In this document: one piece after another, positions 32,074 through 42,165 of the stretch
How the letters are laid out: every line of letters starts with the position of its first letter
Numbering within the stretch: the first letter of the stretch is position 1
Assembly (NCBI GenBank): GCA_017621515.1
Contig: JAGASY010000013.1
Span: forward strand, 1 to 64,000
Source: Bacteroidaceae bacterium
GTDB taxonomy: Bacteria > Bacteroidota > Bacteroidia > Bacteroidales > Bacteroidaceae
Direction of reading: 5' to 3'
Length of the DNA stretch: 64,000 nt
Notes under the pieces: generated by a model
Seen by the model: the letters and a program-made list of their open reading frames with translations, nothing else
The model's database searches: none
Told to the model about the DNA's origin: nothing
Translations under genes and position numbers: made by a program

Positions 32074-34881
32074 TTACTTATGCCACTTATATATCACACT
32101 AAGCATAGCATAGCGAGGTAGAGAATTGTAAGACATGTTGGTATAGCCTTCGCTTGAAATTCTCCAAATATTGTGTACTGCCCGATTGAGAATGTCATGG
32201 GTAATGAGATTGAGCGTCAGACGGTCGTGACAGAGCGACTTTGTGATTTGGGCATTCCAAATAGAGTTGCTACTGTTCATCGCACTACTTTCATAACCGC
32301 TGTGGTAAAGTATTGACAAGTCGGAAGAAAACCGGAAACCAAAAGGCAGCGACCAACGGACTGCAAGACCACAGGAGAAATCGGCAACACGCACATTTTC
32401 GTAAGATGGCAGGTCGCTCCACGACAGACCATATACAAAGCCTCCATGTAAGCTGGTATCGAATTTTGAGTTGGCACGGAAGGAGAACGTCAGTTTCTCG
32501 TCTATCTTGGCATGACGTGTAGTGATACGTTCCATCGTAGCACTTGCTTTCGAAAAGTCTTGTCCTCGCCAAACCATGTTTGAGTAGGTTATCCACAGCA
32601 CATTGTCCACATGCCAGTTACGGGCTTTATCGATAGCGCGATTGAATGTGATACCGGCAAGCGTACTCCAATTACCATTAATATTTTCATCTCGGCGGCT
32701 ATAGACTCCTGTCTTGCGGTCGTAACAGACCGATGGCATTATCTGATTTGTTGTGATAGAAGCATCGAAATAGGTATAGAGCATCTGTTCATACCGCGGA
32801 CAATTCTTCACAAAGTATGCCATAGCCTTATAGGTGTGCTGCGGTTTGAGGTCCGGATTACCTATATTAGTATTAAGCGGATCGTAATGGCTTTCATATC
32901 CCACCAAATTAGTGATGTCCGGTAAAACGGTTTCTGTCGTAATCGATGCACTATAATAGATATTACGCTTATGAAGTTGTCGCGTAAAACTAATGGCAGG
33001 ATTGAAGAATGTTTGGTTTCTCCGTACTTTAGTGTTCACATTGCCACGCTGGTAATGCTGGCGTCCGCGCTCGTACATCAGTGGCATCTTCAGTTCAAAG
33101 TTAGTATAGGATTCTGCACCGCTCTTCAAATAATAAATACGGGCGGAGAACTGGTGCCGCCTTGCACGTGTCACTATGTCAAGACTATTTTCCTTATCCA
33201 TCAGTCCGTTTGAAAGAACAGAAGGTAATGCATCGATTGATGGAGTTTGCAGCATCCATGCAGCATCGCGGTCTAAACGATAAGATGGTGCATCATCTGC
33301 GTCACGACTCTGACGGAATTTATAGCCAACATCCAAATTCCAGTCGTGTGAAAAGTGAAAAACATACTCAGCCTCAGTTTGCCAGTAGTATTGTTCAAAC
33401 CAACGAGGTTCGTAGCGGCGACGTAAATCTTGCAATTGCCCGACATCATCATATTTCAATAGGTAATGAGAAAAACTTCTGCCTCTCTGTGTGCTGTAAA
33501 CACCATCAAGGCGAATATTAAGGCGGTCACCCCAAGGCAGTTTCACGAGCACATGGTTGGCTGTAAATACCTGATGGTCATAACTATGCAGCTTTGCATT
33601 GTCTTCCAGACGATACAATGCCCCAGTATCACCACTTACTCGTGCACTATCCTGCTGCTGTGCATCGCTATTTCCATAGTTATATCCAATTAAAGAGGTT
33701 AGATACACAGGCGATGTAGATTTGTTACGAGTGAAAGTATTAGTCAAACTGAATTTCATATCATGCGTAAGCCCACTATGACCACGATGAGCAAACTCCC
33801 CACCACCCTGCAAGTAATATTCGCTCTCTTGTTGGCTCTGACGGTTATTTTCATTGTCCGTAAATGTCACGGCAAGCTCATTTTTCCAATTTTTACAGCG
33901 GTCTTCGCTGAATAGGTTCGCATTCACCTCGTTATGCCTTGTTATTCCATCAGTAGGGTCTGACGCATTCCATTCACCATTCTCTCCGGGACGACTCGTT
34001 TCATTGACATTGTTACTGTTACCAAAGACCGTAAGACGAGAATGGTCGGAAAAACGCAGACCAAAGGCACGCGCCATCCACCGCTCGGCTGTACCTCCTC
34101 CTGCCTCAGCGTTGACAGTAAGCCCAACAGAATATTCGCGTTTCAACACCACATCCATCACATAGTCTTTCTTTTCAGCATCATAGCCCAGAAATTCGCT
34201 CACATCAGAACATTTGTCATACACCTTTATATTTTTCACTGTATAGTATGGCAGATTGTCAAGCATCATTTTGTTATTGCCCTTGAAGAAATCAGTACCA
34301 TTTAGCGTAAGGTAATCTACTTTACGTCCGTTTACTAATATATCTCCATTCTCTTTCAGTGTCACACCCGGCAATTGCCGAATGAGTCCGTCAAGCATAG
34401 AACCTTGCGGCACATTAAACGCATCTGCATTGTAAACGAGCGTGTCACCCTTCCATACCAGCTGTACCTTCGATGCCTTCACCACCACTTCATCAAGAGA
34501 TTGTTCCAGCATTGAACTTTTTTTCTTTAGATTAATCCACGGCGCATATACATCCTTTGTGCGCTTATAGCATTTTACTTTCATCGCTATGTCAGCCGAT
34601 TCATATCCTTCATGTTCTGCTTTCAGGATAATATTCTGCGTTTTCGCCGGCAATGAAAAGTGAAACAATGCATTATTCTCATACATATAGGTACGAACCG
34701 TATCCACTACAATACCATCGTCTGTCATCAGAGTCACTTTTGAACCTTCAAGTCCAACCTGCAGAAATGAGTCAACCACATATCCCCACAAATTTATCCG
34801 CTCTTCTTTCTCATTGCTTTGCGCAGAAGCGGATAAAGAAAAAGATAATGCAATAATAAATACAGAAACCATCCAACTCAT
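32074..34881 (-). CDS. TonB-dependent-receptor-like outer-membrane protein
   Basis: A 935-residue outer-membrane protein with an N-terminal signal peptide, a carboxypeptidase-regulatory-like domain (about 29-115), a plug (LDEVVVKASKVQLVWKGDTL; LDGLIRQLPGVTLKENGDIL) and a beta-barrel of some 600 residues. This plug type is common in Bacteroidales receptors without a TonB box that I can place. It lies 102 bp downstream of one barrel gene and 112 bp upstream of another. No SusD-like lipoprotein is adjacent, so it is not a standard glycan locus; metal, peptide or cofactor uptake are alternatives. Confidence 0.82.
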   Translation of the reverse strand: MSWMVSVFIIALSFSLSASAQSNEKEERINLWGYVVDSFLQVGLEGSKVTLMTDDGIVVDTVRTYMYENNALFHFSLPAKTQNIILKAEHEGYESADIAMKVKCYKRTKDVYAPWINLKKKSSMLEQSLDEVVVKASKVQLVWKGDTLVYNADAFNVPQGSMLDGLIRQLPGVTLKENGDILVNGRKVDYLTLNGTDFFKGNNKMMLDNLPYYTVKNIKVYDKCSDVSEFLGYDAEKKDYVMDVVLKREYSVGLTVNAEAGGGTAERWMARAFGLRFSDHSRLTVFGNSNNVNETSRPGENGEWNASDPTDGITRHNEVNANLFSEDRCKNWKNELAVTFTDNENNRQSQQESEYYLQGGGEFAHRGHSGLTHDMKFSLTNTFTRNKSTSPVYLTSLIGYNYGNSDAQQQDSARVSGDTGALYRLEDNAKLHSYDHQVFTANHVLVKLPWGDRLNIRLDGVYSTQRGRSFSHYLLKYDDVGQLQDLRRRYEPRWFEQYYWQTEAEYVFHFSHDWNLDVGYKFRQSRDADDAPSYRLDRDAAWMLQTPSIDALPSVLSNGLMDKENSLDIVTRARRHQFSARIYYLKSGAESYTNFELKMPLMYERGRQHYQRGNVNTKVRRNQTFFNPAISFTRQLHKRNIYYSASITTETVLPDITNLVGYESHYDPLNTNIGNPDLKPQHTYKAMAYFVKNCPRYEQMLYTYFDASITTNQIMPSVCYDRKTGVYSRRDENINGNWSTLAGITFNRAIDKARNWHVDNVLWITYSNMVWRGQDFSKASATMERITTRHAKIDEKLTFSFRANSKFDTSLHGGFVYGLSWSDLPSYENVRVADFSCGLAVRWSLPFGFRFSSDLSILYHSGYESSAMNSSNSIWNAQITKSLCHDRLTLNLITHDILNRAVHNIWRISSEGYTNMSYNSLPRYAMLSVIYKWHK

Positions 34882-34983
34882 TGTTATTCTTTTATCGGGT
34901 GAAAGAGTTTATGAAATAAAGAGGACTGTCTAATGTTCTAAGTTTCTACATATATGATTATCATAAACCGTATGCACAGCTTG

Positions 34984-37065
34984 CTATAGACGTTTCAGTT
35001 CATCTTCCGCCGCAGAAGAACCTTTGTATTTGCTCTTGCGAGGCTGGAAATTATAGATGACGTTGAGCGAGACACCACGTCGGTCATAACTCTGACATTT
35101 GTCAACAAAAATGCCACAAGTATTCATTGTCCAATCGTTGCCGGCTGTGTTGAATATATCAGTAGCTGACAGTTTTACAGTCAGTGCCTTGTGAAGAAAA
35201 GTCTTGCTGACTGAGGCATCCATTGTGAACCACATAGTACAAAAACGGTTCGTATGCATATCGCCTTGTGTCTGTCCGTTGATATTGGCAGTGAGCATCC
35301 AACCATGAGACAAAGCTAATGTGTTATCAAAATAATATGAGAATATAGGTTTGTTGTGGCGCGTATTGTCGAGAGTGAACCACTGACGATACATTCCGGC
35401 AGTGACATTCGGAGTCCAACAGCCCATCGGTTTACTCCAGACAAGATAGAGACTCAAAGCCGACACGTCAATATTCATAGGGTGCATCAGGAGCTGAAGG
35501 TTGTCGGCAGGATAAAGTTGCTTGACAAAAGCGTATGTGTCGATGCTACGCATAAAATTAGCTTGAAGCATAAAGCCATTCCACATACCGAACAGTTGAA
35601 CATCGTGCAACTGCTCATCGCGCAGCACAGGATTGCCGCCCTCTATTTCGTGAAGCCCAACATAACTGAGCGAACCGGTCAGTTGGGAGTATGGCGGTTT
35701 TACCGTGGGCATTCTGTAGCTGAGACTTATTTGTGCGTCATCGCTGAAAGAATAGCTCAATGACAGGTCGGGAGTCAGTTGATGGTCGCGACGACTTACA
35801 TTCTCGTCTCGCTTGCCATCTACTTTGAAGTCATAATCAACATACTCATATCTTGCTCCAAGCGAAAGAGAGAACTTTCCTAATGTCCGCGCCCATGACG
35901 CGAACAGAGCCGAGGAAATCTGCCTTGCATCAGTAAGAGACGACGGGATGTATTCTCCTACCTTATTGTTCAACATGCGATAATCAAGAGTTGTATGTGT
36001 ATAGCTGTTCTGTGTCCCGACAGTGAAGTCTCCGTTCCAGAGCGGGCATCTCAAATATAGTTTTCCCGCCCAGAGTGTTGAATTTCTATAATCCGTGGAG
36101 TTCACATTGTCTGCGTTTGCATCGGGATAGGTTGTGGCAGTTCTATTATCGGCTTTCGAGGTTTTGAAGTCACCATCGAAATGAAGAAGATATTTGTCAG
36201 CAAAGGTGTTCTCATAGTAAACGGATGCAAAATGACTGTGGGCACGTATCCGTTTATCTATCTCGCGACTCAATACAGGATTATTATCAAGCCACTCAGT
36301 TCCGATATTATTGAAATCGCCATGCTCTGGACTTAAGCGGTAGTATGCACCGAATGACTGCGAATCTTTTGCATAGTTGAACCCAGCCTTTATCATCCCT
36401 GTTATAGTGGGATACGAATTATGCTGACTGCTTCCCACCACAGTTTCTTTCTCTTCATACACAAGCTTGTTAGTAGTAGAACCCTTGATAAGATGGTTGT
36501 TGCGGTTTATTATTCCGTTCAGAAAGAAATCCCAGCCTCCGGTTCTGTAGTTCAGTCCAAGATTGTCCATCACAGACCATTTGCGATACCGTTGAAATTG
36601 GAACTGCTCGGTAAGCGACAGTCCTTTCACGAAATTACGTCTGGTGGTAATCCTCAGAACTGCTCCTGTCTCACTTCCGTAAGTTGCTCCGGGAGCCATA
36701 AGCAGCTCTACTTTCTTTAGATTAGACGAGAGAATCTGCTGCAATTCCAATTCTCCATCCATCGATCGCCCGTCAATATAGATTTCGATATTGCTTTTGC
36801 CGATGACACTGACAGTATTGTCTTGAACCTTAATCATCGGCAGTTGGGCAAGCACATCCAAAGCAGTGCCAAGGTCGGCAAGATTGGAACCGGGAATAGT
36901 GGATACGAGTGTAGAGCCGACAAGTTTAGTCGCAGGTTGTTTGGCAGTTACAACCACTTCTTGCAACTCGCGCATGAGACTGTCAGCAGCCTCCTGATTC
37001 TGTGCCCAACCCGGCTCAATAGTGAGAAGAGCAGAAAAAAATGAGATAAATATTTTAGCGTTCAT
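34984..37065 (-). CDS. Outer-membrane beta-barrel protein, TonB-receptor-like
   Basis: A 693-residue outer-membrane protein. A signal peptide (to about residue 21) is followed directly by a plug-like domain (LQEVVVTAKQPATKLVG; LPMIKVQDNTVSVIGK; IYIDGRSM) and a barrel; the carboxypeptidase-regulatory domain found in the two downstream paralogues is missing. It is the first of three barrel genes and has its own promoter (37085-37117). A membrane-tethered regulator is encoded immediately upstream. Transported substrate unknown. Confidence 0.8.
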   Translation of the reverse strand: MNAKIFISFFSALLTIEPGWAQNQEAADSLMRELQEVVVTAKQPATKLVGSTLVSTIPGSNLADLGTALDVLAQLPMIKVQDNTVSVIGKSNIEIYIDGRSMDGELELQQILSSNLKKVELLMAPGATYGSETGAVLRITTRRNFVKGLSLTEQFQFQRYRKWSVMDNLGLNYRTGGWDFFLNGIINRNNHLIKGSTTNKLVYEEKETVVGSSQHNSYPTITGMIKAGFNYAKDSQSFGAYYRLSPEHGDFNNIGTEWLDNNPVLSREIDKRIRAHSHFASVYYENTFADKYLLHFDGDFKTSKADNRTATTYPDANADNVNSTDYRNSTLWAGKLYLRCPLWNGDFTVGTQNSYTHTTLDYRMLNNKVGEYIPSSLTDARQISSALFASWARTLGKFSLSLGARYEYVDYDFKVDGKRDENVSRRDHQLTPDLSLSYSFSDDAQISLSYRMPTVKPPYSQLTGSLSYVGLHEIEGGNPVLRDEQLHDVQLFGMWNGFMLQANFMRSIDTYAFVKQLYPADNLQLLMHPMNIDVSALSLYLVWSKPMGCWTPNVTAGMYRQWFTLDNTRHNKPIFSYYFDNTLALSHGWMLTANINGQTQGDMHTNRFCTMWFTMDASVSKTFLHKALTVKLSATDIFNTAGNDWTMNTCGIFVDKCQSYDRRGVSLNVIYNFQPRKSKYKGSSAAEDELKRL

Positions 37066-37084
37066 GTGAGTAAAATTTTATGTA

Positions 37085-37117
37085 CAAAATTACTCACAAA
37101 AGCTCTAAAGTTCCAAA
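37085..37117 (-). promoter_or_regulatory. Candidate promoter of the barrel-gene unit
   Basis: On the minus strand TTTG (37117-37114), 21 bp, then TAATTTTG (37092-37085), 20 bp before the start codon. It lies between the regulator gene and the first barrel gene, so the barrel genes can be expressed separately from the regulator. Confidence 0.5.
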
Positions 37118-37209
37118 ACAATCGTCTGACCACAACAATTGCAACACACTATCGTTCAATTAGTTGCGCAGAAACATTCAGAAAAAGTCTGACCAAAGAG
37201 GAAACAGAG

Positions 37210-38193
37210 TCAGAAAACGGCCATAATATCGGGACAAACAGGCTCTACAAGGGACTTAAGGCGGGCTTTAAGCCTCGATTTACGCTTGTAGATTACATCG
37301 ACTGATTCACCAAGAAGAAGGCTGATTGTGCGTGTAGAAAGCCCACTGGCAAGATACACCAGAAGTTGATACTCCTCAGTTTTGATGTCAGGATAGTTAT
37401 CCGTGACTTTACAAAGAAGGTTATCCCTACAATCATTCACCGTTTGTTCCAATTCAGAGAATGAGTCAGTGCGTACCGATTCTATTTCACTCTTCACTTT
37501 GTCAATTATCGCCTTTCGCTCACTCTTGGTTCCCTGCGATTCGTAATAGGTTTGGCAAAGCGAATCAATAAGGGCAAAGCGATTCTCAAGCAATCCGTGC
37601 AACTTTGCCTCCAGCCTACCAATATCTTCCCGTCCGGCTTCAATCCGGCTTTTTAGTCCGGAAGCCTCAGCCATCAGAGCATCGTGCTGCAATGATTGTA
37701 ACTTCATGCGCTGACGCATCCATACTATCATTCCGGTTGCAACAAGCAGGATAATAATGCCGACAAACATATACAGCTCACGCTTTGTCCGCTCCTTATA
37801 TAAAAGAAACTCCTTTTCTTTCTGAAGATAAAGAGCAGTAGCAAGCGCATCCGAATCACCGGATGACAGAATCAAAGCCTTAAGACGCAACGCTTTTTGA
37901 AGTTCATCAGTCTGATTATGCCTTTCGTAGTAGTCTATAGCAATATTAACAATGGTATCAGTAGGAGCTACCAATCTGTTGACAACCATCGCCTCGCTAT
38001 ATAGAAGTGCCCATCGTGCCATAGTCGCGGAATCCTGAAAATCCGACACATCCACTCCATTGAGCTTTGACAAAGCTGTAGAAGGATCGCTCTGCATGAG
38101 ATGCTGAGCCTCGTCAAGTGCTTTCGGATGAGATTCCGAAAAACCACAACTGGCAACAACAAAAAGAATAAAGATGTATAGCAATCCACGCAT
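37210..38193 (-). CDS. Membrane-tethered helix-turn-helix regulator
   Basis: A 327-residue protein. The N terminus is a lipoprotein-type signal (LFVVASC, Cys16). A helical, TPR-like extracytoplasmic part runs to about residue 137, followed by a membrane segment (MFVGIIILLVATGMIVWM), a cytoplasmic coiled coil (about 165-270) and a C-terminal LuxR-like helix-turn-helix (YLASGLSTRTISLLLGES, VIYKRKSRLKARLK). Bacteroidales carry many such one-component membrane regulators. It is just upstream of three outer-membrane barrel genes, so it probably controls them. A lipid anchor plus a transmembrane helix would be redundant, and the N terminus may instead be a plain signal anchor. Confidence 0.78.
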   Translation of the reverse strand: MRGLLYIFILFVVASCGFSESHPKALDEAQHLMQSDPSTALSKLNGVDVSDFQDSATMARWALLYSEAMVVNRLVAPTDTIVNIAIDYYERHNQTDELQKALRLKALILSSGDSDALATALYLQKEKEFLLYKERTKRELYMFVGIIILLVATGMIVWMRQRMKLQSLQHDALMAEASGLKSRIEAGREDIGRLEAKLHGLLENRFALIDSLCQTYYESQGTKSERKAIIDKVKSEIESVRTDSFSELEQTVNDCRDNLLCKVTDNYPDIKTEEYQLLVYLASGLSTRTISLLLGESVDVIYKRKSRLKARLKSLVEPVCPDIMAVF

Positions 38194-38222
38194 AATGCTT
38201 AATCAGTAAGAATATGTAGTAT

Positions 38223-38831
38223 TTATTTGAGTTTCAAATCGAAGAACATAAAACGGGTTTCCAATGGTTCTTCAGGAGTCAAATCCAAAAAGGCACGTTC
38301 CTCCTGCTCGGTCTTATACAATGGTTTAAAACCATTCTTTTCATAGAAATGCATTGTCTTTTCGTTATTATAAGCATCCACAACAATAAAACGACATCCT
38401 GTTTTATTATCATTAGCACGAAACCAACCTTTGATAAAATCGAGAATCTGACTACCAATATTAAGTCCCCTACCTCTATATTCAGATGAAACGCCCAAAC
38501 GTCCAATAAGAACTGCAGGATAATTCATACCACGTTTAGCATTGATAATGCTACGCTGCAAACGGTTTCGTGCTGAACTAGCAATAAATTGTGCTTTAAC
38601 GCTGTCATTAGCCAAAGTGACTAACCCCAAAATTTTCGTTGGGTCAGAAGTATTAATCCATGCGTATGTCTTACCAAGTAATTCCTTTTCATACAAGAAA
38701 ACATCTTTCGAAAAGAACTCGTCAAGGTCTTTGTCCAGACAAGAAAAAGGCACACAATAAGCTGCGACGTCTTCCGTATAAGGACACATCACAGCATCAT
38801 GTTCTAGAACAAAATCATACCCCGATACCAT
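38223..38831 (-). CDS. GNAT acetyltransferase, possible toxin
   Basis: A 202-residue GNAT-fold protein with the acetyl-CoA loop YRGRGLNIGSQILDF around residues 124-138 and a C-terminal FYEKNGFKPL strand-helix. Its start codon shares one base with the stop of a 60-residue upstream gene (TAATG), so the two are translationally coupled. Small protein plus GNAT is the layout of TacAT/AtaRT type II toxin-antitoxin modules, in which the enzyme acetylates aminoacyl-tRNA. That role is inference; it could equally be a metabolic acetyltransferase. The DNA looks AT-rich relative to its neighbours. Confidence 0.78.
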   Translation of the reverse strand: MVSGYDFVLEHDAVMCPYTEDVAAYCVPFSCLDKDLDEFFSKDVFLYEKELLGKTYAWINTSDPTKILGLVTLANDSVKAQFIASSARNRLQRSIINAKRGMNYPAVLIGRLGVSSEYRGRGLNIGSQILDFIKGWFRANDNKTGCRFIVVDAYNNEKTMHFYEKNGFKPLYKTEQEERAFLDLTPEEPLETRFMFFDLKLK

Positions 38832-39013
38832 TATTTCTTATCTTTGGGAGGGAATATGAATTCACGTGATTTTTTCAAAAATTCTGCTATCCGAGCTTCG
38901 TGTTCCGGAGATAAACGTGGTGTAGGCAACTTGCCATTACGCTCCGCTTCTTCAACGAAAGCTCTTGCAGATTCACCAGTTAAAACAGGTGATGAGTTAA
39001 TCGTCATTGCCAT
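38831..39013 (-). CDS. Small antitoxin-like partner of the GNAT protein
   Basis: A 60-residue protein, MAMTINSSPVLTGESARAF at the N terminus, then a charged helical segment and a Lys-rich tail. I do not recognise a named DNA-binding fold, but small proteins with an N-terminal PVLTGE-like motif precede GNAT genes in other Bacteroidales as far as I recall. The one-base overlap with the GNAT gene and a good promoter at 39033-39063 support a real gene. The antitoxin role is inferred from the arrangement. Confidence 0.65.
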   Translation of the reverse strand: MAMTINSSPVLTGESARAFVEEAERNGKLPTPRLSPEHEARIAEFLKKSREFIFPPKDKK

Positions 39014-39032
39014 ATCAAATTCCTATAATGCA

Positions 39033-39063
39033 CAAAGTTACAACAATACAACAAATTACACAA
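39033..39063 (-). promoter_or_regulatory. Promoter of the GNAT module
   Basis: On the minus strand TTG (39063-39061), 20 bp, then TAACTTTG (39040-39033), 20 bp before the small gene. Confidence 0.5.
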
Positions 39064-39174
39064 GAAGTCGGCTGCAAAAAGCAAAGGAAGAAGCTTCGGA
39101 AAATGGACATATACGGATTCAAGGAAGCATCATAGAAACAGACAAAAGATTATATAAACCAACAAAGACCGCAC

Positions 39175-39213
39175 AAAAAAGGCGGCAGAAAAGAATCTCC
39201 TGCCACCTTTTTT
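39175..39213 (-). terminator. Terminator of the etf-acyl-CoA dehydrogenase operon
   Basis: GGCGGCAG pairs with CTGCCACC (one mismatch) and is flanked by six A on one side and six T on the other, so it can work in both directions. It lies 17 bp after the acyl-CoA dehydrogenase stop. Confidence 0.85.
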
Positions 39214-39230
39214 CTATATCAGATATGTGA

Positions 39231-40952
39231 TTAAGCCTCTGCTACCGTATAGCGATAGTTGTCAAGCTGTGCCACATCCATCTTACGGATATAGTTGAAA
39301 TGCTTCTCCACTTCACTTTCTGCATAGTTCACAAACACGTTCAAGCTCCTTGCGAAAAGTTCCGGAGCCTTCTGCGCATCCTGAAGAAGAAGATGGCACA
39401 TCACTGTGTAAGCAGTCATTTCATAAAGTTTGCGTGCGCAGAAGTCAAGAAGTTCCTGATTGTCAGCTTCCTTAACTGCATTCGTGCTTGCTTCAAGCTT
39501 AGAAGCCATCTCCTTTATACGCTTCATGTAATCCTCGTATTCAGGAGCGACAGGCTGTGCCTCAAAGTCACGGATAACGCTCATGTAAGTACCGTTAGTC
39601 ACATAACGTATGGCAGCCACTGTCTGAAGCTGAGTAGTTCCTTCATATATACTTGTAATACGAGCATCGCGATAGAGCTGCTGACACTTATATTCAAGCA
39701 TGAATCCCGAACCACCATGTATCTGGATGCTGTCGTATGCATTCTGGTTTGCAAACTCAGAGTTCATACCCTTTGCAAGCGGAGTGAACGAGTCAGCAAG
39801 TTTTGCGTATGTCTTCTGCTCCTTACGCTCTTCCGGAGTAAGCTTGCGCTCACGAGCAATATCATCGAGTGCCTTGTATATATCGACATAACGAGCTGTC
39901 ATATAAAGCAATGAACGTCCGGCATCGAGTTTTGCCTTCATCAGAGCAAGCATATCATAGACAGCCGGGAAGTTGATGATTTCCTTGCCGAACTGCTTGC
40001 GGTCTTTTGCGTATGCAAGACCTTCATCGTATGCAGCCTGCTCAATACCTACAGACTGTGCTGCAATACCCAGACGTGCACCGTTCATCAAAGCCATGAC
40101 ATACTTGATAAGACCTAACTTACGGTCTCCGCACAATTCTGCTTTTGCATTCTTATATACAAGTTCACAAGTAGGGCTGCCGTGAATACCAAGCTTGTTC
40201 TCTATGCGGCGCACATTCACACCGCCCTGACGCTTGTCATAGATAAACATGGAAAGACCGCGACCGTCTCTTGTGCCCTCTTCAGAACGAGCAAGAACCA
40301 AATGGATATCTGAATCACCATTTGTGATGAAACGCTTCACACCATTGAGCAACCAGCAGCCTTCTTCCTCTGAATAGGTTGCCTTGAGCATGACAGACTG
40401 AAGGTCTGAACCTGCATCCGGCTCCGTAAGGTCCATTGACATCGTTTCGCCTGCACAAACACGAGGAATGAAACGCTTGCGCTGATCTTCATCACCAAAC
40501 TCATAGAGAGTTTCTATACAGTCCTGCAATGACCATATATTCTCAAAACCAGCATCACCGGCAGAAATAATCTCGTTTGCAGCCGTATAGACAGTAATAG
40601 GAAGATTAAGACCACCATAGCGGCGCGGCATGGTCATACCGTTCATTCCGGCTTTGATGGTCGCATCCAGATTCTCGTATGTCTTAGCTGCATAGCGTAC
40701 ACGTCCGTTCTCGCAATGAGGGCCTTCAGCATCTACAGCCTCAGCATTCGGTGCTATCACGTTTGCTGTGACATCACCTACAATCTCCAATGTCTTGTCG
40801 TATGAATCCATTGCGTCCTCAAAATCCTGAGGCGCATAGTCATACTGATCTTTATCCGCATAGTTGCGTTCCTTCAGTTCCACGATACGAGACATCAGCT
40901 CGTGCTCCATGTGGAATTTTATCTCAGGGTAATCTGTATATGAATTTGCCAT
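39231..40952 (-). CDS. Acyl-CoA dehydrogenase
   Basis: A 573-residue FAD enzyme, longer than the 380-residue short-chain family because of an added C-terminal domain (about residue 470 onward). Signatures are MSMDLTEPDAGSDLQSV (substrate/FAD loop), GVKRFITNGDSD and IQIHGGSGFMLEYKCQQLYRDARI, the latter typical of the C-terminal FAD-binding region. It oxidises an acyl-CoA to the enoyl-CoA, or runs the reverse reaction, with electrons carried by the ETF pair encoded just upstream (etfB-etfA). It starts 23 bp after etfA. Chain length is not evident; butyryl-CoA or a branched-chain substrate is plausible. Confidence 0.92.
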   Translation of the reverse strand: MANSYTDYPEIKFHMEHELMSRIVELKERNYADKDQYDYAPQDFEDAMDSYDKTLEIVGDVTANVIAPNAEAVDAEGPHCENGRVRYAAKTYENLDATIKAGMNGMTMPRRYGGLNLPITVYTAANEIISAGDAGFENIWSLQDCIETLYEFGDEDQRKRFIPRVCAGETMSMDLTEPDAGSDLQSVMLKATYSEEEGCWLLNGVKRFITNGDSDIHLVLARSEEGTRDGRGLSMFIYDKRQGGVNVRRIENKLGIHGSPTCELVYKNAKAELCGDRKLGLIKYVMALMNGARLGIAAQSVGIEQAAYDEGLAYAKDRKQFGKEIINFPAVYDMLALMKAKLDAGRSLLYMTARYVDIYKALDDIARERKLTPEERKEQKTYAKLADSFTPLAKGMNSEFANQNAYDSIQIHGGSGFMLEYKCQQLYRDARITSIYEGTTQLQTVAAIRYVTNGTYMSVIRDFEAQPVAPEYEDYMKRIKEMASKLEASTNAVKEADNQELLDFCARKLYEMTAYTVMCHLLLQDAQKAPELFARSLNVFVNYAESEVEKHFNYIRKMDVAQLDNYRYTVAEA

Positions 40953-40975
40953 AAATTTTTAATCTACCTCAAAGC

Positions 40976-42013
40976 TTATTTACTATTCTTCTTATAATAT
41001 TTTATCAGTTTAGGCACCACTTCCTCCACTGTACCATTGATGATATAATCAGCAATCTGATTAATCGGAGCATTAGGGTCGCTGTTGATGGAAATGATGA
41101 TACCGCTGTCTTTCATGCCCGCAATGTGCTGGATTGCACCGGAAATACCACATGCAATATACACTTTAGGGCGCACAGTGACACCGGTCTGCCCAACCTG
41201 ACGATCATGGTCAATCCATCCGGCATCCACAGCCGCACGGCTGGCACCGACTTCTGCATGGATTTCCTTTGCCAACTCAAACAACTGGTCAAAGCCCTCC
41301 TTAGAACCTACACCATAGCCTCCGGCTATCACGATGTTGGCACCTTTAAGGTTGTGCTTAGCCTTCTCCACATGACGGTCGAGCACCTTCACCACATAGT
41401 CCGTCTCCGGCACATATTTTGCCACATCATGGCGAATCACCTCGCCCTGATAGTTTTCGTCAAGAATTTCCTTCTTCATCACACCGTCGCGGACAGTAGC
41501 CATCTGAGGGCGATGTTCCGGATTGACAATGGTAGCAATGATGGAACCTCCGAATGCCGGACGAATCTGATAGAGCTGCTTCTCGTAGTGTTTGTCAACG
41601 AATGCACCATCCACCTTCACCTTCATGTCGAAGTCACCAATCTCAAGCTGAGTACAGTCTGCAGTAAGTCCGGAATGAAGAGCCGAAGAAACGCGCGGAC
41701 CGAGGTCACGACCGATTACAGTAGCTCCAAGAAGACAAATCTGCGGCTGCTCCTCCTTGAAAAGGTTCACAACAGCCGATGTATGAGGAAGGGATGTGTA
41801 AGGGAAAAGTCCTTCAGCATCAAATATATGCACTTTATCAACACCAAAAGGCATTACCTGCTTCTCTACACCGTCGAGTCCGCAACCGATGCAAACACAC
41901 TCCAACTGCACACCAAGCTGATTTGCCAGCTTACGGCCTTTTGTAAGAAGCTCCAAACTTACGTCAGCAACTTTGTTGCCTTCAAGTTCACAATATACAA
42001 ATACGTTGTTCAT
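40976..42013 (-). CDS. etfA: Electron transfer flavoprotein alpha subunit
   Basis: A 345-residue ETF alpha subunit. The C-terminal FAD-binding region is clear ([50 protein letters not shown]). With EtfB it moves electrons between the acyl-CoA dehydrogenase and other redox partners; in anaerobes such pairs can be bifurcating, which I cannot settle from sequence. It is the second gene of etfB-etfA-acd, separated from etfB by 152 bp containing imperfect inverted repeats (for example AAACCAACCGGTTT). Confidence 0.94.
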   Translation of the reverse strand: MNNVFVYCELEGNKVADVSLELLTKGRKLANQLGVQLECVCIGCGLDGVEKQVMPFGVDKVHIFDAEGLFPYTSLPHTSAVVNLFKEEQPQICLLGATVIGRDLGPRVSSALHSGLTADCTQLEIGDFDMKVKVDGAFVDKHYEKQLYQIRPAFGGSIIATIVNPEHRPQMATVRDGVMKKEILDENYQGEVIRHDVAKYVPETDYVVKVLDRHVEKAKHNLKGANIVIAGGYGVGSKEGFDQLFELAKEIHAEVGASRAAVDAGWIDHDRQVGQTGVTVRPKVYIACGISGAIQHIAGMKDSGIIISINSDPNAPINQIADYIINGTVEEVVPKLIKYYKKNSK

Positions 42014-42165
42014 TTCTTTCGTTTTTTAATTTTTAAGCTGACTCGTTTATGGTTCACCATAGCGGACATTCAGAAACCGTTATGTCTCCGCCTTCACATT
42101 TCCGGCACGAAACCAACCGGTTTGCCCGAATAAGGCAGGAATCCATAAACCAAAGAACTTAAATA

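Noticed and set aside
42055-42120. Shared GCGGACATTC-like sequences at about 42062, 53835 and 58230
   Set aside because: Only 8-10 bp in common in differently folded gaps; consistent with chance.
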